Of a DNA stretch of 64,000 bases, positions 58,139-64,000 are shown one piece after another. The position numbers and the translations under genes are program-made. The DNA lies in NCBI GenBank assembly GCA_046328115.1, contig JAXLXE010000003.1, forward strand, positions 890,756 through 954,755, written 5' to 3'. This stretch comes from JAXLXE01 sp046328115. GTDB lineage: Bacteria > Chloroflexota > UBA6077 > JACCZL01. The notes under the pieces are model-generated. The model searched no databases. It worked only from the letters and a program-made list of their open reading frames with translations, and was not told the origin of the DNA. The number at the start of each line of letters is the position of its first letter. The first letter of the stretch is position 1.

Positions 58139-58894
58139 ATGCCCCGCATTCTCCTGCTCAACCCCAACACCTCGGCTGATTTCACCGAGAAGATCGGCCG
58201 CATCGCCCGCGCCTACGCCCAGCCGTCCACACAGATCCTCGCCCTCAACCCCGCCAGCGGCCCGCGCTCCATCGAGGGCATCTACGACGAGCTGCTCAGC
58301 GCGGCGCCCACGCTCGAGGTCGCCCTCCGCCACCTCGACGACGTAGACGCCATCTCCATCGCCTGCTTCAGCGATCACCCCACCGTGTACGCCCTCCGCG
58401 AGCTCACCGAGCTCCCCGTGCTCGGCATTGCCGAGGCCGGCATGCACCTGGCCTGCCTGGTCGGCCGCGCGTTCAGCGTGGTCACCACCAACCACGCCTG
58501 GCGGCCGCTGCTCCTGGACGCCGCGCGTCGCTTCGGCCTCGCCGAGCGTTGCGCCTCCGTCCGCGCTACCGGCCTGCCCGTGCTCGCCCTGGAGGGCAGC
58601 GGCCAGGCTACCGTGACAGAGCAGATCAGAGACCAGGCCCGCCTGGCGCTGGACCAGGACCACGCCGAGGTCATCGTGCTGGGCTGCGCGGGGATGGCCG
58701 GCCTGGACAAGGAGCTCGAGGCTGAGCTGCGCGTCCCCGTGGTGGACGGTGTGGCCGCCAGCGTCAAGCTCCTCGAGTCGCTCGCCGGCTACGGCCTGCG
58801 CACCAGCAAGCGCCAGACCTACGCCACACCCGCGCCAAAGCCGCTAGACGGCCTGGACCCGCTGTTCGAAAAGCCTTACCGCGCGGAGCCGTAG
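58139..58894 (+). CDS. Asp/Glu/hydantoin racemase family protein
   Basis: The 251-residue product starts MPRILLLNPNTSADFT; a much longer frame overlaps the RidA gene and is not used. The catalytic Cys pair lies in SIACFSDHP and VLGCAGM, and the NPNTS opening is typical of hydantoin and allantoin racemases. It would interconvert stereoisomers of a hydantoin- or ureide-like intermediate with acidic alpha proton, consistent with a ring-nitrogen catabolic operon. Its stop is 6 nt from that of the convergent TIM-barrel gene. Confidence 0.85.
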   Translation: MPRILLLNPNTSADFTEKIGRIARAYAQPSTQILALNPASGPRSIEGIYDELLSAAPTLEVALRHLDDVDAISIACFSDHPTVYALRELTELPVLGIAEAGMHLACLVGRAFSVVTTNHAWRPLLLDAARRFGLAERCASVRATGLPVLALEGSGQATVTEQIRDQARLALDQDHAEVIVLGCAGMAGLDKELEAELRVPVVDGVAASVKLLESLAGYGLRTSKRQTYATPAPKPLDGLDPLFEKPYRAEP

Positions 58895-58900
58895 CCCGCG

Positions 58901-59941
58901 CTACAGGCCGTGCCGCTGGAGCACGCCGCGGATGTGCTCCGCGCTGGACCGGATCCACACCACCTCGTCCGCGTACTCATAGGGCAGCGCGTCGTAAGCG
59001 GCCGGATCCAGGATCTCCCCCGCGGCGATCCGCCGATCGCCCCGGTGCGCCAGCCTGACCAGCTCCGCGAATTCCGCCAGCGGCAGGTCAGGATGGGCCC
59101 CCTGCCACAGCGGCTCGAACACCCTGATCACCCCCCGCCCTCGCAGGCTGGGATTCTCGATGGACAGATTGATCGCGGGTCGGTGCCGCGCAAGCAGCGG
59201 CAGGATCGCGTCGAAGTCCACCACGCCCTGCCCGCACGGCCGCACCTGCCGGCCAATCCCGTCCTCCTCCAGGTACAGCAGCACGTCCTTCAGATGCGTC
59301 TGCCGCACGTACGGCGCCACCCGCGCCGCCGCCAGGGCGGGGACCTCGCCGCGGTGAATCGTCTGGCCCACGTCCAGCGTGATCCCCATCACGTCCGGCC
59401 CCACCGATTCCACCAGCCGGATCACCTCCCAGGTGGTGATCTCCTCGTGCGTCTCCATGTTCAGGTGGATCCCCAGGTCCCGCGCGATCGGCGCCAGCAG
59501 TTTCAGGAACTTCTCACTCGCCGCGAGCTGATCCTCCCAGGTCACGTCCGTGCGGAACCGGTCGTAACTGAAGTTGCCCGGGTACTGGGGCTTGAAGTTC
59601 GCCGTCCCGATCCACAGCTCCACGCAGTCGATCGCCCGGCACGCCCGCATCATCCGCTCGAAGCCCAGGAGGATGTCGCCATCGCCGATCGCCCGCAGCT
59701 CCGGCGCTTCTGGCGTGGCGTACGGGTTCACCTTGCCCAGCCCGGTCTCTACGTACAGGCCCAGCTCGTCCGCGTGGGCCTTGATCTCCCGCAGCTCACC
59801 CGGATCCAGCGTGGGTGACATGTCCAGCACCGTGCGGTAGAACAGCCCCTCCATCCCCAGCTCCACCGCGTGGTCCAGGCTGCGCAGCGGCCCATACTCA
59901 GCCGCCCGCGGGATCTTCCGTCCGTCAATGCCTAACCGCAC
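58901..59941 (-). CDS. Xylose-isomerase-like TIM barrel, paralogue 2
   Basis: The 346-residue protein starts at GTG. It shares MSPTLDPGELREIKAHADEL, VETGLGKVNPYA, FRTDVTWEDQLAASEKFLKL, METHEEITTWEVIRLVESV, ITLDVGQ and VRQTHLKDVLLY with paralogue 1, including its Glu-Asp-His metal set. It is the last gene of a four-gene minus-strand operon with two amidohydrolases and a third paralogue, converging on the ABC operon that holds paralogue 1. Confidence 0.83.
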   Translation of the reverse strand: MRLGIDGRKIPRAAEYGPLRSLDHAVELGMEGLFYRTVLDMSPTLDPGELREIKAHADELGLYVETGLGKVNPYATPEAPELRAIGDGDILLGFERMMRACRAIDCVELWIGTANFKPQYPGNFSYDRFRTDVTWEDQLAASEKFLKLLAPIARDLGIHLNMETHEEITTWEVIRLVESVGPDVMGITLDVGQTIHRGEVPALAAARVAPYVRQTHLKDVLLYLEEDGIGRQVRPCGQGVVDFDAILPLLARHRPAINLSIENPSLRGRGVIRVFEPLWQGAHPDLPLAEFAELVRLAHRGDRRIAAGEILDPAAYDALPYEYADEVVWIRSSAEHIRGVLQRHGL

Positions 59942-59986
59942 GCCGTCTCCTCCCGCGCCATCCCTGGACAGTTCATTCAGGACAGC

Positions 59987-61456
59987 TCATTCAGGCAGGC
60001 CCACCGGCTCGTCATAGCTCAGGCGGATCTTGCCCCAGCCCGGTGGCGTCAGGTGCGCCTGCAGCCCCGCCCGCTCGATCAGCTTTAGCGACTCCTCCTG
60101 CGCCAGGTCCAGGATCGCCGCCTCATCCACGTTGGCCACCCGTCGATCGCGCAGCACCACCCGGCCGTTCACCACCACCGTCTCCACGTCCGCCCCCACC
60201 GCCTCGTACACCAGGCGGTGGACCACCATGAAGTTCGGCACCAGGTGCGGCTGCCGTAGGTTCACCACGATCGCGTCCGCCCGCTTGCCAACCTCCAGCG
60301 ACCCTATCTGGTCCTCCCAGCCCAGCGCCCGCGCCGCGTCCACCGTGACCATCTCCAGCAGCTTGCCCGGCGGCAGCAGGAACGGATCGCGGAAGTGGAT
60401 CTGCTGCAGGAGCTGCGCCTTCCGCATCGCCTGGAACAGGTCAAAGCTGGTCTTGGGCGAGGTGCCATCCGTGGAGATCGCCACATTCACGCCCGCGCTC
60501 ATGAGCTCCGGCACCGGGCAGCGGCCCCGCATCTGGGAGGGGTTCGGCGCGTGGGCCGCGTGGGTGCCCGTGCGCGCCAGGATCTCCACCTCCTCCAGCG
60601 AGATCGCCAGCAGGTGCTGGAGATGCACGTCTGGCCCCAGCAGCGCGTACTCGTCCCGCGAGGCCATCTTCACCTGCCCGCCAAACGCGTCCGTGTGGAT
60701 CCGCGTCTTCCAACGGGCCGCGATTTCGCGGATCCGCCGCGACTGCAGCCGATCGTGCTCCGTCAGCGTCGACGCCAGATCGGCCGGCGTGGGATCAGAC
60801 GGGTTCACCGACGTCACGATGGTGAACGGCGTGATGAACACGCGGATCAGATCGTCCGCGCCATGGTTCCACGTCTCGATCACCGCCTCCGCGCCGGCCA
60901 GCGCCGCCTCGTACTCCACCTCCTGGCGCACACGCTGCCCGTCTACCCAGCGGCTCACCGGGTGCGGCCAGGGCGGCGCGCACGGCCCCACGCACACCAC
61001 CTCACGCACGCCCACCTCGGAGTAGGCCTGGGCGTGCCGCATGCCAAACGCCGGATCGTCGCTCCTCGGCTGCGAGCCCATCACGCTCACACCGCAGGTC
61101 ACGCCCGCCCGCAGCCGCTCCAGCGCCGCCAGCAGCCCGTCCGCATACCAGTACTCCGGCGTGGTGAAGTGGAAGTAGACCGGCGTGGCAATCCGCATCC
61201 ACAGCGAGGGCGTGTCGCTGCCGATCGTCTTGATCAGGGAATGGCCACCGTGGCCATGCGTGTCAATCAGGCCCGGCAGCACCGCCCGACCACGGCAGTC
61301 AACGGTCTCGCGCGCCTGATAGCGGCCAGCCAGGTCGTCCGTGGCTCCCACCGCCACGATCCGCCCCCCGTCGATCGCCACGGCGCCATCCTCGATGATC
61401 GCCCGCGCCGGGTCCATGGTGATCACCGTCCCGCCCCGCAGCAGCAGATCGATCAT
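59987..61456 (-). CDS. Amidohydrolase (ATZ/TRZ type)
   Basis: The 489-residue enzyme has LPGLIDTHGHGGHSL (HxH), RIHTDAFGG, THAAHAPNP (His), and ISTDGTSP (Asp), the usual five metal/catalytic positions, then GSLEVGKRADAIVVNL. The family deaminates or hydrolyses purines, triazines and related amidines. It overlaps the upstream amidohydrolase by 4 nt (61453-61456), and a 45-nt gap separates it from the TIM-barrel gene downstream. Confidence 0.87.
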   Translation of the reverse strand: MIDLLLRGGTVITMDPARAIIEDGAVAIDGGRIVAVGATDDLAGRYQARETVDCRGRAVLPGLIDTHGHGGHSLIKTIGSDTPSLWMRIATPVYFHFTTPEYWYADGLLAALERLRAGVTCGVSVMGSQPRSDDPAFGMRHAQAYSEVGVREVVCVGPCAPPWPHPVSRWVDGQRVRQEVEYEAALAGAEAVIETWNHGADDLIRVFITPFTIVTSVNPSDPTPADLASTLTEHDRLQSRRIREIAARWKTRIHTDAFGGQVKMASRDEYALLGPDVHLQHLLAISLEEVEILARTGTHAAHAPNPSQMRGRCPVPELMSAGVNVAISTDGTSPKTSFDLFQAMRKAQLLQQIHFRDPFLLPPGKLLEMVTVDAARALGWEDQIGSLEVGKRADAIVVNLRQPHLVPNFMVVHRLVYEAVGADVETVVVNGRVVLRDRRVANVDEAAILDLAQEESLKLIERAGLQAHLTPPGWGKIRLSYDEPVGLPE

Positions 61457-62940
61457 GGCGCCCTTCCTGGCGACGGCCGCTCCACGGTGCGGAACGAGGT
61501 CGGGAACAGCTCCGCCCGCGTGCGTTGCAGGTAGTCCCGCTCCGGGTACGCGTCCACCATCTTCTCGAAGTACGCCTGCGCCTGGACCCGCAGAGCCTCA
61601 TCGTCCACGCCCACCACGCGCCCGTTGTCCACCACCGTCCGGCCGTCCACCACCACCGTCCGCACACACGGGCCGCCGGTGTTGAACAGCAGCGTGCGGA
61701 TGGGATCCTCGATCGGCCCGCCACGGAGCTGGGAGAAGTCCACCACCACCAGATCCGCCTCGGCGCCCGGCGCCAGCCTGCCCAGGTCGTCCCGCCCCAG
61801 CGCCCGCGCCCCGCCGAGCGTCGCCGCCCGGTACAGGTCCGCCGGCTGCCCGGCGTGCTGCTGCCGGTCCATGATCTTGGCGATGTTCGAGCCGTAGTCC
61901 AGCACCCGGATCATGTCCGGCGGGAACGTGTCCGTGCCCATCGCCAGATTCACGCCGGCCGCCAGGTAGCGGTCGAACGACTCCAGCGCCCGACCGTGCC
62001 GCGCCGATGTCATCGGGCAATGGATCACCGTGGTGCCGCTCTCCGCCAGCATCGGGAGCTCATCCGGCCCCGGCGACTCGCCGCCGCTCCGCTCGCGGAC
62101 GTACAGCACGTGCGGGATGGAAGTGCGGGGTCCCAGCATGCCGATCTCGTTGAGGAGCTCGATCGGCCGCCGATCGTGCCATTCACGGATCAGCCGCAGC
62201 TCGTTCGGGCCCTGCGCCGCGTGGATCCGTACCGGACAGCCCAGCTCGTCGCTCCAGCGCCGAGTCTCGCGCATCAGGTCCAGCGTCATCGTCTCGATCC
62301 GGCAGGGCAGCAGGGCCCCGCGGATCAGCCCGTTCGCGGCGCCGTCGAAGTCGCGCACGAACCGCACCGCGTCCCGCAGCCCGGCCTCGCCCAGCGGCTC
62401 ATCCCACAGCACGGTGGCCGTGCCATCCGCCCGCATCACGTTGATGCCCGACCGATAGGCCGGCCCCAGGTACATCCGGATCCCCAGCTCCGCCGCGATC
62501 TCCGCCACGGCGGCGAGCTCGCTGTAGGGCTCGGCCCACCCCTTGTGCGTCTCCGCCGCGATGGGCATGGCGGTCGTGACGCCGTTCAGCAAGAGCTGGA
62601 CCAGGGCGTAGCAGCGCTTGAAGATCTCCTCGTCCGCGCTGAACACGTCGTGGCGTCGGTTGCGGAAGTAGTCTTCCGACCACTGGAGGCCGCGCGCCAG
62701 GTCCGGCGGCTGCCAGCAGTCGATGATCGCATGGTCGATGTCCGCCAGCGCGTCCAGATCGATGAAGCCCGGCCCCACCAGCGCGTCGCCGGCCTCGATG
62801 TCCCGGTCCACCGGCTGTCCGTAATCGTGGCCCACGAAGAGCACCCGATCGTCCTGGTACACCACCTCGCCATCGCGGTACACCACGTGGTCCGTGCCGT
62901 CATGGCCCACCACGAAGCGAGCGCTGATCCTGGTCTTCAC
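61453..62940 (-). CDS. Amidohydrolase-family protein with atypical metal motif
   Basis: This 495-residue protein has the family fold and ending (GRLAPGAEADLVVVDF). Later ligands look normal: RIHAAQGPNE (His), TVIHCPMTSA (His) and MGTDTFPPD (Asp). At the first beta strand, however, it reads GPGFIDLDALADIDHA, with Asp-Leu-Asp instead of His-x-His. Either it binds metal through carboxylates or it lacks one site. The start is GTG, overlapping the upstream TIM-barrel stop by 4 nt. Confidence 0.83.
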   Translation of the reverse strand: MKTRISARFVVGHDGTDHVVYRDGEVVYQDDRVLFVGHDYGQPVDRDIEAGDALVGPGFIDLDALADIDHAIIDCWQPPDLARGLQWSEDYFRNRRHDVFSADEEIFKRCYALVQLLLNGVTTAMPIAAETHKGWAEPYSELAAVAEIAAELGIRMYLGPAYRSGINVMRADGTATVLWDEPLGEAGLRDAVRFVRDFDGAANGLIRGALLPCRIETMTLDLMRETRRWSDELGCPVRIHAAQGPNELRLIREWHDRRPIELLNEIGMLGPRTSIPHVLYVRERSGGESPGPDELPMLAESGTTVIHCPMTSARHGRALESFDRYLAAGVNLAMGTDTFPPDMIRVLDYGSNIAKIMDRQQHAGQPADLYRAATLGGARALGRDDLGRLAPGAEADLVVVDFSQLRGGPIEDPIRTLLFNTGGPCVRTVVVDGRTVVDNGRVVGVDDEALRVQAQAYFEKMVDAYPERDYLQRTRAELFPTSFRTVERPSPGRAP

Positions 62941-63923
62941 GCCGGCTCCTCCAGCAGTCCGCGCCAGAACGCCACGGTCGGTCGCAGCCTGAGCGTCGCG
63001 TCACCCTCGTACGCCTCGATCGGCGCCGTCTCGCCCCGCTCCAGCCGTCCTCGAGACGCGACCGCCAGCCGCACCAGCTCCGCCAGCTCACCCAGCGTCC
63101 CCTCTGGTTGGAGCGCCAGCCAGTCGCGATCGTAGATCGGCATGCCAAACTGGCCGCGGTGCAGCTCGATGGTTAAGTTCGCCGCCGGCCGATGCGCGCG
63201 CACCAGCCCGAGGATGGCCGGCCAGTCGATAGCGCCCTCGCCGCAGGGCCGCAGTTTGCGCACCAGACCCTGCTCGTCGAACAGGATCAGCGCATCATCC
63301 AGGTGCACCTGTCGGACGTACGGCGCCACCCGCCGCGCCGAAGCCAGCGGATCCTCCAGCCGCACCACCACGTTCACCGGATCCAGGCTCACCCCCAGCA
63401 CGTCTGGGCCCACCGCCTCCACCAGCCGAACCACCTCGTGGGTCGTGATCTCCTCGTGCGTCTTCAGATTCAGGTGGCAGCCCAGATCGCGCGCCAGCGG
63501 CGCCAGATCGCGCAGAAACGCCTCCAGCGCCGCGAGCTGCGTGCCCCACGGCACCGATCGGCTCGCGCGGTCCGCTACCGTGCCCGCCCAGAAGAACAGC
63601 TCGCTCACGCCGATCGCGGACGCCGCGCGCAGCATCCGCTCCAGACCCGCCCGGAAGTCGCCATCGCCGACCGCCAGCACGTCGGCCGCCCGATCGAAGT
63701 GGAACGGATTGATCTGGCCCAGCCCCAGCTCCAGGTACAGCCCCAACGCTTCCGCCTGTTGCCGCCGCTCCCGCAGCTCCACTGGATCGAGCGTGGGGCT
63801 CAGCGCCAGCGGCGACGGAAACAGGCACCCGTCCAGGCCCAGCTCGTGGACCGCCTGGAGCTGCGCGGACGCCGTCGCATCAGGCGGCAAGGGCAGGCTG
63901 CGCGAGTAGATCCCGAGCTTCAT
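62937..63923 (-). CDS. Xylose-isomerase-like TIM barrel, paralogue 3
   Basis: The 328-residue product starts MKLGIYSRSLPLPPD (ATG 63923; the frame runs upstream without homology). It shares ALSPTLDPVELRERRQQAEAL, LELGLGQINPF, THEEITTHEVVRLVEAVGPD, VSLDPVNVV and VRQVHLDDALI with paralogues 1 and 2. The residue before THEE is Lys rather than Glu, and the HIKD/HLKD motif is HLDD, so metal binding or substrate may differ. It is the first gene of the minus-strand operon. Confidence 0.82.
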   Translation of the reverse strand: MKLGIYSRSLPLPPDATASAQLQAVHELGLDGCLFPSPLALSPTLDPVELRERRQQAEALGLYLELGLGQINPFHFDRAADVLAVGDGDFRAGLERMLRAASAIGVSELFFWAGTVADRASRSVPWGTQLAALEAFLRDLAPLARDLGCHLNLKTHEEITTHEVVRLVEAVGPDVLGVSLDPVNVVVRLEDPLASARRVAPYVRQVHLDDALILFDEQGLVRKLRPCGEGAIDWPAILGLVRAHRPAANLTIELHRGQFGMPIYDRDWLALQPEGTLGELAELVRLAVASRGRLERGETAPIEAYEGDATLRLRPTVAFWRGLLEEPA

Positions 63924-64000
63924 GGACTCCAGCGGCACACGTGATTCCAGTGTCGCATATCTTCGCCGGTCGCCCGGTCTCGCGCAACTCCGGCGCATCG
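63924..64000. other. Window end upstream of paralogue 3
   Basis: These 77 nt should carry the promoter of the minus-strand operon. No clear -35/-10 pair was found before the window ends. Confidence 0.3.

Noticed and set aside
61525..63135. A 536-codon plus-strand frame over the amidohydrolase operon
   Set aside because: Antisense to two coupled genes with clear motifs; no start signal or homology.

Overview
The window is a high-GC bacterial chromosome segment, most likely from a Chloroflexota bacterium (Thermomicrobia or a soil relative). This assignment is inferred from gene style, not from a marker gene. The supporting signs are Tat-type lipoprotein sugar-binding proteins with long Ala/Pro linkers, several F420-type oxidoreductases (three LLM-class flavin enzymes and a PPOX-fold protein), a eukaryotic-type (type II) glutamine synthetase, frequent GTG/TTG starts, many 4-bp ATGA/GTGA/TTGA gene overlaps, and Phd/PIN and DUF433/DUF5615 toxin-antitoxin pairs. 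No rRNA, tRNA or CRISPR array was seen.

Layout. 1-1944: end of a sugar ABC transporter operon on the minus strand, divergent from a giant secreted protein. 2146-10602: one gene for a roughly 2,800-residue exported protein with about 18 DUF11-type beta-sandwich repeats. 10660-16050: a mobile-element graveyard with a group II intron, a frameshifted IS66 transposase, a decayed ISL3 element whose terminal repeats survive, and an IS630 scrap. 16404-24720: a surface-glycan locus (polytopic membrane protein in visibly lower-GC DNA, two CDP-paratose-epimerase-like SDRs, GT2, methyltransferase, then an LLM enzyme and a GT-B glycosyltransferase with a heptad-repeat tail). 24844-43315: a mosaic of catabolic genes (dienelactone hydrolase, 2-oxoacid dehydrogenase E1 alpha/beta, enolase-superfamily dehydratase, amidohydrolase, mannonate-dehydratase-like enzyme, Ldh2, MFS, LLM enzymes) interspersed with toxin-antitoxin remnants. 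43426-48035: proBA, glnII and an EamA permease. 48069-50387: an AAA-type ATPase preceded by a perfect 48-bp palindrome, and a lactonase.

50515-63923 looks like one catabolic neighbourhood. It holds an amidohydrolase and a Rieske oxygenase, then a plus-strand operon (sugar-type binding protein, two permeases, TIM-barrel isomerase, RidA, Asp/hydantoin racemase) facing a minus-strand operon (TIM barrel, two amidohydrolases, TIM barrel). Three paralogous TIM-barrel proteins, three amidohydrolases, a hydantoin/allantoin-type racemase and a RidA protein suggest uptake and breakdown of a nitrogen-containing ring or ureido compound carried by a CUT1-type transporter. The substrate cannot be read from sequence.

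The clearest unusual signals are: two toxin-antitoxin loci, each with an intact antitoxin and a toxin broken by an in-frame stop; the 48-bp palindrome over the predicted promoter of the ATPase; the giant DUF11 protein with an unexplained C-terminal domain; an amidohydrolase with Asp-Leu-Asp where the HxH metal motif should be; a RidA without its catalytic Arg; and a 50-codon Cys-rich small ORF after an alpha/beta hydrolase with a Cys nucleophile.
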